Source: Streptomyces sp. ATexAB-D23
Lineage (GTDB): Bacteria; Actinomycetota; Actinomycetes; Streptomycetales; Streptomycetaceae
Length of the DNA stretch: 64,000 nt
Assembly: GCF_000373645.1 (NCBI RefSeq)
Contig: NZ_KB892013.1
Location: forward strand, 124,001 to 188,000
Reading direction: 5' to 3'
Part shown: positions 1-7,414 of the stretch, piece after piece
How positions within the stretch are numbered: the stretch's first letter is position 1
Layout: each line of letters begins with the position of its first letter
Notes under the pieces: model-generated
What the model saw: the letters and a program-made list of their open reading frames with translations, nothing else
What the model was told of the DNA's origin: nothing
Database searches by the model: none
Made by a program: the position numbers and the translations under genes

Positions 1-1125
1 GGACCCTCCGACCTCGCAGCCCCAGTCGCCGAACTCGCCCCAGACCAGGTAGCCGAGACGGTCCGCGTGGTAGAGGAAGCGCTCCTCGAACACCTTCTGG
101 TGGAGCCGGGCCCCGTTGAAGCCGGCCTCCATGGCCAGTTCGATGTCACGGACCAGGGCCTCGTCGGTGGGGGCGGTCATCAGGCCGTCCCGGTACCAGC
201 CCTGGTCGAGGACGAGGCGCTGGAAGCGCGGGCGGCCGTTGAGGAGCACCGCCCTGCCCCGGATACCGACGGCACGCAGGCCCGCGTAGCTCTCGACGGT
301 GTCGGCCACCTGGCCGTCCGCGTCGAGGAGTTCGAGCCGCAGCCCGTACAGGAACGGGTCCTCGGGGCTCCACTCGCGGCGCCGGTCCTGCGGGAGGGAC
401 AGGTGCAGGCGGGGCGCGAGGTCGAGGTCGGCGCGGCCCACGGCGCGGCAGACCTCGCCCGCGTCGTCGCTGAGGACGGCGCGCACGCGCTGGCCCGCCC
501 GGCCGGCGGACAGGGGCAGTTCGAGGGAGAAGGCGCCGCCGGCCAGGTCGGGGGTGATGCGGGGGCGGCGCAGATGGGTCTCGGGGACCGGCTCGGCCCA
601 GACGGTCTGCCAGATGCCGGTCGTACGGGTGTAGTTGCAGTCGTGGTTGGCGTACTGGACGGCCTGTTTGCCGCGGGCCTGCGGTCCGGCCTTCGGATCG
701 CGGGCCCGTACGGTGATCTCCACCTCGCGGCCGGCCGGGGCGAGGTCGCCGAGGTCGGCGGTGAAGGGGGTGAACCCGCCCCGGTGGCGTACGACTTCGG
801 TGCCGTCCACCCAGACGGTGGTGTCGTGGTCGACGGCGCCGAAGTGCAGCAGCACCCGGCGGCCGGCCCACTCGGCGGGCGGGGTGAACCGGCGCCGGTA
901 CCAGACGGCTTCCAGGAAGTCGGTGTCGCCGACGCCGGACAGTTCGGACTCCGGGGCGAAGGGTACGAGGATCTCGCCGGTCAGGTCGCGGCCGAGCAGA
1001 CCCCGTTCGAGGCCGCTGTCCCCCTGGTCGGTCTCGAACTGCCAGGTCCCGTTGAGGTTGAGCCAGTCGCGGCGCACGAACTGCGGCCGCGGGTACTCCG
1101 GACGGGGGACGGAGGGGGTGTGCAC
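1..1125 (-). CDS. Glycoside hydrolase family 2 protein (beta-galactosidase/beta-glucuronidase-like), 3' end cut by window edge
   Basis: The first 375 residues are present; the C-terminal part lies beyond the left edge. The N-terminus reads RPEYPRPQFVRRDWLNLNG, the opening typical of GH2 enzymes, followed by a jelly-roll sugar-binding domain (GTWQFETD, WVDGTEV) and an Ig-like domain. The start of the TIM barrel is visible near residues 330-375 (FNGARLHQKVFEERFLYHAD, LGYLVWGEFGDWG). The catalytic NE acid/base would be off the window. No signal peptide is visible, so it probably acts in the cytoplasm on an imported oligosaccharide. The GTG start at 1125 is chosen because a GGAG lies 5 nt upstream and the reading frame begins with the family's conserved N-terminus. 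It is the last gene of the binding protein-permease-permease operon. The exact sugar specificity cannot be read. Confidence 0.88.
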   Translation of the reverse strand, partial: MHTPSVPRPEYPRPQFVRRDWLNLNGTWQFETDQGDSGLERGLLGRDLTGEILVPFAPESELSGVGDTDFLEAVWYRRRFTPPAEWAGRRVLLHFGAVDHDTTVWVDGTEVVRHRGGFTPFTADLGDLAPAGREVEITVRARDPKAGPQARGKQAVQYANHDCNYTRTTGIWQTVWAEPVPETHLRRPRITPDLAGGAFSLELPLSAGRAGQRVRAVLSDDAGEVCRAVGRADLDLAPRLHLSLPQDRRREWSPEDPFLYGLRLELLDADGQVADTVESYAGLRAVGIRGRAVLLNGRPRFQRLVLDQGWYRDGLMTAPTDEALVRDIELAMEAGFNGARLHQKVFEERFLYHADRLGYLVWGEFGDWGCEVGGS

Positions 1126-1195
1126 AGGTACTCCAGTGGATCGTGGTGGCGGCCGGCCGGGAGGCCGGCGCCGGGGCAGGGACGAGTCGGTGGGG

Positions 1196-2095
1196 TCAGC
1201 CGCCGCCGAGGCCGGTGGTGGCCACGGAGTTGACGATGCGCCGCTGGAAGAGGAGGAACATCACGATCAGCGGGAGCGCGGCCAGCAGGGCGGACGCCAT
1301 GGACTGGGCGTACTGGATGCCGTAGGCGTCCTTGACGGTGGCGAGGCCGACCGGGAGCGTCATGAGGTCCGGGTCGTTGGTGACGACGAAGGGCCACATG
1401 AAGTTGTTCCACGCCCCGATGAAGACGAAGATCGCGACGGCGGCGACGATCGGGCGGGACAGCGGGAGCACGATCGAGCGGAAGACCCGCAGTTCGGAGG
1501 CGCCGTCGATACGGGCGGCGTCCTCCAGTTCGCGGGGTATCCCGTCGAAGAAGCGCTTCAGGATGAAGACCATCATCGGGGCCACCACCTGCGGCAGGAT
1601 GACCGCCGCGTAGGTGTCGACCAGGTGGAACACCGTCATCTGCTCGAAGAGCGGCACGATCAGCAGCTGCGGCGGGACCATGATCGCGGCGACGGTGACG
1701 GCGAGGAGGGCGCGGCGCCCGCGGAAGGTGCCGCGCGAGAACCCGTACGCGGCGAGCGTCGAGACGGCCGTGGTCAGCACGGTGACCAGGACGGCTATGA
1801 GCACGCTGTTGAAGGCCCAGGTGGGGACGTTCCCGCGGTCCAGGATCTGCCGGTAGGCGGAGAACGTGAAGGCGCCCTTGAACGGCGAAAGGCCCGACTT
1901 CATCACGTCCTGCTCGCTCTGCAGCGAGGTGGCGACCGCCCACAGGAAGGGCAGCAGCCAGGCGACGGCGAGGACGCTCAGCGCGGTCCCGGCGAGGACC
2001 CGGGGCAGTCGTCCGTGGCCGAGCAGCAGGGGCGATCCGGACTCCTCGCGGCGTGGCCGGCGCGGCCGGCGCGCGGGGGTGGAGATGGCGGACAC
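1196..2095 (-). CDS. Carbohydrate ABC transporter permease, MalG/CUT1 type
   Basis: This 299-residue inner-membrane protein is the second permease of a CUT1 sugar importer. It has six predicted membrane segments and the EAA loop (ELEDAARIDGASELRVFRSIVLP), which docks the shared ATPase. The GTG start at 2095 lies 2 nt after the stop of the upstream permease and uses an AGGAGGG inside that gene's last codons, so translation is coupled. No ATPase gene is in the operon. That is common in Streptomyces, where a shared MsiK-type ATPase serves many CUT1 systems. The role is firm; the sugar is not known, but the linked GH2 enzyme points to an oligosaccharide. Confidence 0.92.
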   Translation of the reverse strand: MSAISTPARRPRRPRREESGSPLLLGHGRLPRVLAGTALSVLAVAWLLPFLWAVATSLQSEQDVMKSGLSPFKGAFTFSAYRQILDRGNVPTWAFNSVLIAVLVTVLTTAVSTLAAYGFSRGTFRGRRALLAVTVAAIMVPPQLLIVPLFEQMTVFHLVDTYAAVILPQVVAPMMVFILKRFFDGIPRELEDAARIDGASELRVFRSIVLPLSRPIVAAVAIFVFIGAWNNFMWPFVVTNDPDLMTLPVGLATVKDAYGIQYAQSMASALLAALPLIVMFLLFQRRIVNSVATTGLGGG

Positions 2096-2097
2096 GG

Positions 2098-3036
2098 TCA
2101 GCCCTCCTGGCGGAAGAGGCGGAGTTGCACGACGGAGACGACGATGACGATGGCGAAGAAGATGTAGCTGACCGCCGAGGCGTAGCCCAGCCGGTATCCG
2201 GTGAACCCGACGTCGTAGACGTACTCCAGGATCGGGCGGGTGGAGCCGTTGGGGCCGCCCTTGGTGAGGATGTAGATCTGGTCGAACACCTTGAGCGAGG
2301 CGAGCACTTGGAGCATGGCGACCAGGACGGTGGTGTGGCGCAGCTGCGGCAGGGTGACGGACCACAGCCGCCGCCAGGCGCCCGCGCCGTCGAGCGCGGC
2401 GGCCTCGTCGTAGGTGGCGGGCAGGGATTGCAGGGCCGCGAGGTAGAGCAGGAAGTTGAAGCCGACCGTCCACCAGACGGTGAGGGCGGCGACGGACCAC
2501 ATCGCCACCGATTCGTCGGAGAGCCAGCCGACGGGCTCCATGCCCAGCGAGGTCAGCAGCTGGTTGCCGAGGCCGATGTCGGGCTGGTAGAGCCACGTCC
2601 AGATGAGCGTGACCACCGTGACCGGCAGCAGGTACGGGGCGAAGTAGGCCAGCCGCCAGACCCATTGGCCGGCGAGTCCGCTGTGCACCAGCAGCGCCAT
2701 GGCCAGGGCGACCAGGACGAGGGGTACGCAGGAGATGACGGTGAAGAAGACGGTGTTGCCGAGGCTGCTCCAGACGTCCGGGTCGCCGAACGCCTCGGTG
2801 TAGTTGGCGAAGCCGATGAACTCGGTGTCGCGCAGGCTGAGGGAGGCGTCGGTGAGGCTCATCCAGAGGCCCTGGACGACGGGCCAGACCAGGAAGAGCG
2901 CGAAGAGGACCAGGAAGGGCAGGACGAACAGCCCGCCGCCCCGGGTCAGGGAGCGGCGGCGCCGGGGCGCGGCCGGTGCGGTGGAGGGGGGCTGCTGCGG
3001 GGGCGCCGCGGTTCCGGCGGGCGCGGTGGTGGACAC
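2098..3036 (-). CDS. Carbohydrate ABC transporter permease, MalF/CUT1 type
   Basis: The 312-residue first permease of the same importer has a Pro/Arg-rich cytoplasmic N-terminus, six membrane segments starting near residue 39 (GGGLFVLPFLVLFALFLVWP), and an EAA loop (TYDEAAALDGAGAWRRLWSVTLP). The GTG start at 3036 is preceded by AAGGAG with a 7-nt spacer. A longer open frame upstream runs into the binding-protein gene and has no ribosome site. The gene lies 22 nt after the binding-protein stop and 2 nt before the second permease, so it is the middle of a transport operon. Confidence 0.92.
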   Translation of the reverse strand: MSTTAPAGTAAPPQQPPSTAPAAPRRRRSLTRGGGLFVLPFLVLFALFLVWPVVQGLWMSLTDASLSLRDTEFIGFANYTEAFGDPDVWSSLGNTVFFTVISCVPLVLVALAMALLVHSGLAGQWVWRLAYFAPYLLPVTVVTLIWTWLYQPDIGLGNQLLTSLGMEPVGWLSDESVAMWSVAALTVWWTVGFNFLLYLAALQSLPATYDEAAALDGAGAWRRLWSVTLPQLRHTTVLVAMLQVLASLKVFDQIYILTKGGPNGSTRPILEYVYDVGFTGYRLGYASAVSYIFFAIVIVVSVVQLRLFRQEG

Positions 3037-3058
3037 GATGCGGCTCCTTCGGCTGTCG

Positions 3059-4432
3059 TCAGGCGACCGGATTGGGCCGGCGCAGCAGGGTGTCCGCCTC
3101 ACGGACCATCTGCCGTACCGCCTTCTCGGCGGAGATGTTGCCCAGCAGCGCCGACTGGAGCGGCTGGCACATGCGGTTCTGGAAGTTGCCGCCGGCTCCG
3201 GCGAACCAGTTCGGCGGGTCGAGCACGGCGATCTCGCCCGCGGCCGCGTAGGACGACTGGGGGTCGAGCTTCGCGTACTCGGGGCCGGCCTGGACCGGCA
3301 GGTAGGCCGGGATGTGGCCCGCGCTCGCCCAGGTCAGGCTCTGTTTGACGATCTCGGCGATGTAGCGGTGGGCCTCGCGGCGCCGGGCGGGGTCGGGGTG
3401 GTCCTGGTGCGGCAGCACGAAGCTGTGCGAGTCGGCGTAGACGGCCGGCCGCTCGAAGACCTGCGGGAAGGGGGCCGCGCCCAGGTGCTCGATACCGGAC
3501 TTCCGGAACGTCGGCAGCTCCCACTCCCCTGCCATGATCATGCCGCCGCGGCCGTCCATGAAGGCGGCCATCGCCCCGTTGTAGTCGAGGTTGTTGGGGT
3601 TGGTTCGGCCGTCGAAGAGCTGCTTCATGAAGGTCACGGCCTTCACGGCGGCATCGATGTCGATCTTCGGCGGGCCGCCGTCGGGCAGGGTGAAGGAGGC
3701 GCCGGTCTGTGCGTACAGGGCGGCGAACTGGCGCCAGCTCTGGGCGGTGTCGGTGACGTGTCCGAACAGGACACCGGACTTGCCGGTGACCTCGGCGAGC
3801 TTCTTCCCGGCGTCCAGGAACGCTTCGGGCGAGCCCATCGGCGCCAGGTGGCCCGACGGGTCGAGCAGGCCGGCCTCGTCGGCGGCGTCCTTGTCGTAGA
3901 AAACGATGAAGGGGTGCACGTCCAGCGGGATCGCGTAGACCGTGTCCCGGTGCCGGGCGCGCTTCCACACGGCGGGGGCGAAGTCCTTCTCGCCCACGCC
4001 GAATTCGGCGAGGAGGTCCAGGTCGAGCGGGTCGAGCAGACCGCCGGGGGCGTATCCGGCCAGCCGTGACAGATGCAGCACTGCGACGTCCGAGGCCCGG
4101 CCGCCGGCCGCCGACATGGCGAGTTTCGTGTAGTACGACGGGCCCCAGTCCAGGATCGTCCGGTCCACGTCGAATCCTTCGGCACCCCGCGAGACGGCCG
4201 CGATCATCTCGTCCATCAGCATGCCGTCGCCGCCCTGGAAGAGGTCCCAGACCTTCAGCGCGGAGGCCTCGCCCGCGCGGGCCGGCGAGGCGCAGCCGGT
4301 CAGCGGGCCCGCCGCAAGCAGAGCGGCGGCTCCGGCCGTCCCGTAACGCAGCAGCCCGCGGCGGCCGATGCCGGGCGGCCGGTCGGGGTCCAAGGCGCCG
4401 GGCAGCCCGCGGGCGGGAGGTGCAGAGTTCAT
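3059..4432 (-). CDS. Extracellular solute-binding lipoprotein of CUT1 sugar ABC transporter (Tat signal)
   Basis: This 457-residue protein is the substrate receptor of the importer. The N-terminus carries a twin-arginine motif (RRGLLRYG, residues 24-31) followed by a hydrophobic stretch and a lipobox (LTGC) with Cys47, so it is probably exported folded by Tat and anchored as a lipoprotein. The body shows family-1 extracellular binding-protein features (LKVWDLFQGGDG, VYAIPLDVHPFIVFYDKD, AFMDGRGGMIMAGEWELP). The ATG at 4432 has AAAGG about 7 nt upstream; open frame before it is non-conserved Arg/Pro-rich sequence through the promoter. It is the first gene of the operon and is read divergently from the LacI regulator. 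Confidence 0.93.
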   Translation of the reverse strand: MNSAPPARGLPGALDPDRPPGIGRRGLLRYGTAGAAALLAAGPLTGCASPARAGEASALKVWDLFQGGDGMLMDEMIAAVSRGAEGFDVDRTILDWGPSYYTKLAMSAAGGRASDVAVLHLSRLAGYAPGGLLDPLDLDLLAEFGVGEKDFAPAVWKRARHRDTVYAIPLDVHPFIVFYDKDAADEAGLLDPSGHLAPMGSPEAFLDAGKKLAEVTGKSGVLFGHVTDTAQSWRQFAALYAQTGASFTLPDGGPPKIDIDAAVKAVTFMKQLFDGRTNPNNLDYNGAMAAFMDGRGGMIMAGEWELPTFRKSGIEHLGAAPFPQVFERPAVYADSHSFVLPHQDHPDPARRREAHRYIAEIVKQSLTWASAGHIPAYLPVQAGPEYAKLDPQSSYAAAGEIAVLDPPNWFAGAGGNFQNRMCQPLQSALLGNISAEKAVRQMVREADTLLRRPNPVA

Positions 4433-4554
4433 CACTGACCTTTCGACGGCCGGACGACGTGCCCGGCCGACGGCAGGCGCCATCGGCACGGCAGCCGTCG
4501 GCCGCCCGTGCACATCGGGGTGATCCGCGCCGGTCTCCCGGTGCGGTGACCCTG

Positions 4555-4583
4555 TTTTTACATCGATGTACATTGGCTGTAAA
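4555..4583 (-). promoter_or_regulatory. Promoter with embedded palindromic operator for the GH2/ABC operon
   Basis: On the minus strand a -35 TTTACA (4578-4583) is separated by exactly 17 nt from a -10 TAAAAA (4555-4560). The spacer contains a perfect 12-bp palindrome, TACATCGATGTA (4559-4570), running into the -10. The site lies between the divergent binding-protein and LacI genes, so it is the likely LacI-family operator; occupancy would block RNA polymerase. The sequence elements are seen; the regulator assignment is inferred from position. Confidence 0.6.
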
Positions 4584-4698
4584 GAGCTGGGTCATCTCCT
4601 GTGCGGATGGGTTACCCGTCCGTCGCTCCCCAGTGGCCCCCGGTCCGCCGGAGGGCACCACATAGACTCGGCGCGGACCGGATGCGGGAGGGTTGCGG

Positions 4699-5757
4699 GT
4701 GGCACGACCGAGGATCAAGGACGTCGCACGACATGCGGGGGTGTCGGAGAAGACGGTCTCCAATGTGCTCAACGACTACGTGCACGTGTCCGACCGGACG
4801 CGGCGGGTGGTGCAGGAGGCCATCGACCACCTCGGCTACCGGATCAACCTCGCCGGCCGTCATCTGCGCAGCGGACGCACCGGAATCATCGCCCTGGTGG
4901 TGCCGGAACTCGACGTCCCGTACTTCGCCGAGCTGGCCCGCCATGTCGTCCGGGAGGCCGAAAAGCGCTCCCTGACCGTGCTGATCCACCAGTCCGGCGG
5001 CGACCGGGAACGGGAGCGGGCGGCGCTGGCCGGCTTCGGCTCGGACTTCGTGGACGGCGTCATCCTCAGCCCGCTCGCCCTCGCGCCGGAGGACCTGCGC
5101 GCCCACACCGGGCCTCCGCCGACCGTCCTGCTCGGCGAGCTGCTCAACGAGGGCGCGGACCATGTGGCGATCGACAACGAACGCGCGGCCCGCGAGGCCA
5201 CCGAGCACCTGCTCGCCCTGGGCCGCCGGCACATCCTCACCGTCGGTGGCCGGGACGACGGCCACGTCGGCACCGCCCAGGCCCGCACCCGCGGCTTCCG
5301 CCTCGCACTGGCCGGGGCGGGCGTCGCGTACGACCCGGCGTCCCTGCTGCCGGTGGCGGCGTTCCACATGAGCGACGGGGCCGAGGCGGTGCGCCGGGTG
5401 CTGGCCGAAGGGGTCCGGCCGGACGCCCTGCTCTGCCTCAACGACCAGCTGGCGCTCGGCGCGTTGCGCGCGCTGCACGGTTACGGGGCGCGGGTGCCCG
5501 AGGACGTCGCGGTGATCGGCTTCGACGATGTGGAGGGCGGCCGCTTCAGCGTGCCGTCCCTGAGCACGGTCGCCCCGGACAAGGAGGCGGTGGCCCGGGT
5601 CGCGGTGGACCTGCTCCTGCGCCGCGTCGACGAGGCAACCCGCCCGGACGACGCCGTCCCGCCCTCCGCGGTGTGCCCGCAGGACCGTGTCGTGGCGCAC
5701 CGGCTGGTGCTGCGGGAGAGCACGGAGGGGGAGACGGGGGGTGGCGGCAGGTGGTGA
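4699..5757 (+). CDS. LacI-family transcriptional regulator of the adjacent sugar operon
   Basis: The 352-residue repressor has an N-terminal LacI helix-turn-helix (RIKDVARHAGVSEKTVSNVLN, residues 5-25), a hinge helix, and a periplasmic-binding-like effector domain (GIIALVVPELDVPYFAEL; VAVIGFDDVEGG). Start GTG 4699 is preferred over TTG 4693 because GGGAGGG ends 6 nt before the GTG. It is divergent from the ABC/GH2 operon and probably binds the palindrome at 4559-4570, with the imported sugar or its breakdown product as inducer. It has no evident connection to the inositol island that starts downstream on the opposite strand. Confidence 0.92.
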   Translation: MARPRIKDVARHAGVSEKTVSNVLNDYVHVSDRTRRVVQEAIDHLGYRINLAGRHLRSGRTGIIALVVPELDVPYFAELARHVVREAEKRSLTVLIHQSGGDRERERAALAGFGSDFVDGVILSPLALAPEDLRAHTGPPPTVLLGELLNEGADHVAIDNERAAREATEHLLALGRRHILTVGGRDDGHVGTAQARTRGFRLALAGAGVAYDPASLLPVAAFHMSDGAEAVRRVLAEGVRPDALLCLNDQLALGALRALHGYGARVPEDVAVIGFDDVEGGRFSVPSLSTVAPDKEAVARVAVDLLLRRVDEATRPDDAVPPSAVCPQDRVVAHRLVLRESTEGETGGGGRW

Positions 5758-5778
5758 GCGCCGGGGGCGGGCCAGGGT

Positions 5779-5820
5779 CTGTCCGGCGGATCTTCGTGGA
5801 TCAGCCCGTGGCGTCTGACG
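5779..5820. repeat. Solo end of a palindromic intergenic repeat (matches 26564-26603)
   Basis: The stretch beginning CTGTCCGGCGGATCTTCG at 5779 matches the left end of the larger repeat at 26564 at about 38 of 40 positions. The rest of the element is absent here. It lies between the convergent 3' ends of the LacI gene and the mmsA gene. Confidence 0.75.
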
Positions 5821-5851
5821 ACAGTTCTGGGGGAGGCTGCCCGGTCGTTGT

Positions 5852-5876
5852 CCGCGCCGGCGGCCGTCCGGCGCGG
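5852..5876. terminator. Stem-loop downstream of the iol operon (candidate terminator)
   Basis: A 9-bp perfect stem (CCGCGCCGG / CCGGCGCGG) with a 7-nt loop lies 15 nt past the mmsA stop and also downstream of the convergent LacI gene. There is no T-tract, as is usual in Streptomyces, so it could serve both strands. Confidence 0.45.
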
Positions 5877-5891
5877 CGGGTGAGATGACGC

Positions 5892-7391
5892 TCAGCCGTT
5901 CTGCGGGAAGCCGAGGTCGAGGCCGCCGTGACTGGGGTCGGCCCAGCGGGAGGTGACGACCTTCCCGCGGGTGAAGAAGTGCACCCCCTCGCTGCCGTGC
6001 GCGTGGGTGTCCCCGAACAGGCTGTTCTTCCAGCCGCCGAAGGAGAAGTACGAGACGGGCACGGGGATCGGGACGTTGATGCCGACCATGCCCACCTCGG
6101 CCTCGTTCTGGAACCGCCGGGCCGCTCCGCCGTCGTTGGTGTAGATCGCCGTGCCGTTGCCGTACGGGTTGGCGTTGATGAGCGCCAGGCCCTCGTCGTA
6201 GGACCGCACGCGCACCACGCTGAGCACGGGGCCGAAGATCTCGTCGGTGTAGACCGGCATCCCGGCACCGACGTGGTCGAAGAGGGTCGGGGCCAGGAAG
6301 AAGCCGTCCCCTTCGGCGTCGAACGCGCCGTCGCGGCCGTCCACGAGGAGGGCCGCGCCGGCCTTGACGCCGGCGTCGAGGTAGGAGGCGACCTTGTCCC
6401 GGTGCTCCCGGGTGACCAGGGGGCCCATGTCGCAGCCGCGGGTGCCGTCGCCGGTGCGCAGCCGGCGCATCCGTTCGACGATCCTGGCCACGAGTGCGTC
6501 GGCGACCGGCTCCACGGCGACGAGCACGGAGATCGCCATGCACCGCTCTCCGGCCGAACCGAATCCCGCGTTGACGGCGGCGTCCGCGGCGAGATCGAGG
6601 TCGGCGTCGGGCAGCACCAGCATGTGGTTCTTCGCGCCGCCCAGGGCCTGTACGCGCTTGCCGTGGGCGGTCGCCGTCTCGTAGACGTACTTCGCGATGG
6701 GCGTCGAGCCAACGAACGAGACGGCCTTGACGTCGTCGTGGTGGAGCAGCGCGTCCACGGCCTCCTTGTCGCCGTTGACGACCTGGAGCACGCCGTCGGG
6801 CAGGCCGGCCTCCGTCCACAGGGCGGCCAGGGCCAGGGCGGCGCTGGGGTCCTTCTCGCTGGGCTTGAGCACCACCGCGTTGCCGCAGGCCAGCGCGATG
6901 GGGACGAACCACATCGGCACCATGGCCGGGAAGTTGAACGGCGAGATGACCGCGACGACGCCGAGGCTCTGCCGCACGGAGTGGACGTCCAGCCGTGTCG
7001 AGGCGTTCTCTGAGTAGTCCCCCTTGAGCAGGTGCGGAATGCCGCAGGCGAACTCGGCGACCTCAAGGCCCCGGGTGACCTCGCCGAGGGCGTCGGACAG
7101 CACCTTTCCGTGCTCGGCGGTGATCAGCGAGGCGATCTCCTCCTTGCGTGCGTTGAGCAGTTCACGGAAGGTGAAGAGCACCCGCACCCGCTTGGCGAGG
7201 GACTGCGCGCGCCAGTCCCGCCAGGCCGCCTCCGCCGAGGCGACGGCGGAGGCGACGAGTTCGGCCGAGGCGAGGTCCACCGTCGCGGTCCGCTCCCCGG
7301 TGGCGGGGTTGTGGACCGGGCTGGTGCGGCCGGCCGGCCCGTCCCAGGGACGGCCGTCGATGAAATGGGTGATGCGTGTCGGCACGCTCAC
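5892..7391 (-). CDS. mmsA: Methylmalonate-semialdehyde dehydrogenase (acylating)
   Basis: The 499-residue enzyme belongs to the aldehyde dehydrogenase superfamily, MmsA/IolA branch. In inositol catabolism IolA converts malonate semialdehyde to acetyl-CoA; it also handles methylmalonate semialdehyde from valine. Visible signatures are the cofactor-binding stretch SPFNFPAMVPMWFVPIALA, the MmsA-type GGAKNHMLVLPDAD, and the catalytic cysteine in AGERCMAIS. EIFGPVLSVVR and a C-terminal SYFSFGGWKNSLFGD are also typical. GTG 7391 is preceded by AAGGAG at 6 nt; a second GTG sits two codons later. It is the last gene of the iol operon, 23 nt after iolD, which favours the inositol role (IolA). Confidence 0.93.
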   Translation of the reverse strand: MSVPTRITHFIDGRPWDGPAGRTSPVHNPATGERTATVDLASAELVASAVASAEAAWRDWRAQSLAKRVRVLFTFRELLNARKEEIASLITAEHGKVLSDALGEVTRGLEVAEFACGIPHLLKGDYSENASTRLDVHSVRQSLGVVAVISPFNFPAMVPMWFVPIALACGNAVVLKPSEKDPSAALALAALWTEAGLPDGVLQVVNGDKEAVDALLHHDDVKAVSFVGSTPIAKYVYETATAHGKRVQALGGAKNHMLVLPDADLDLAADAAVNAGFGSAGERCMAISVLVAVEPVADALVARIVERMRRLRTGDGTRGCDMGPLVTREHRDKVASYLDAGVKAGAALLVDGRDGAFDAEGDGFFLAPTLFDHVGAGMPVYTDEIFGPVLSVVRVRSYDEGLALINANPYGNGTAIYTNDGGAARRFQNEAEVGMVGINVPIPVPVSYFSFGGWKNSLFGDTHAHGSEGVHFFTRGKVVTSRWADPSHGGLDLGFPQNG

Positions 7392-7414
7392 GGCGGGCTC
7401 CTTCTGCGAGGTGG

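Noticed and set aside
5779-5820. Insertion-sequence remnant with coding capacity
   Set aside because: Only one repeat end is present and no transposase-like sequence was found nearby on either strand.
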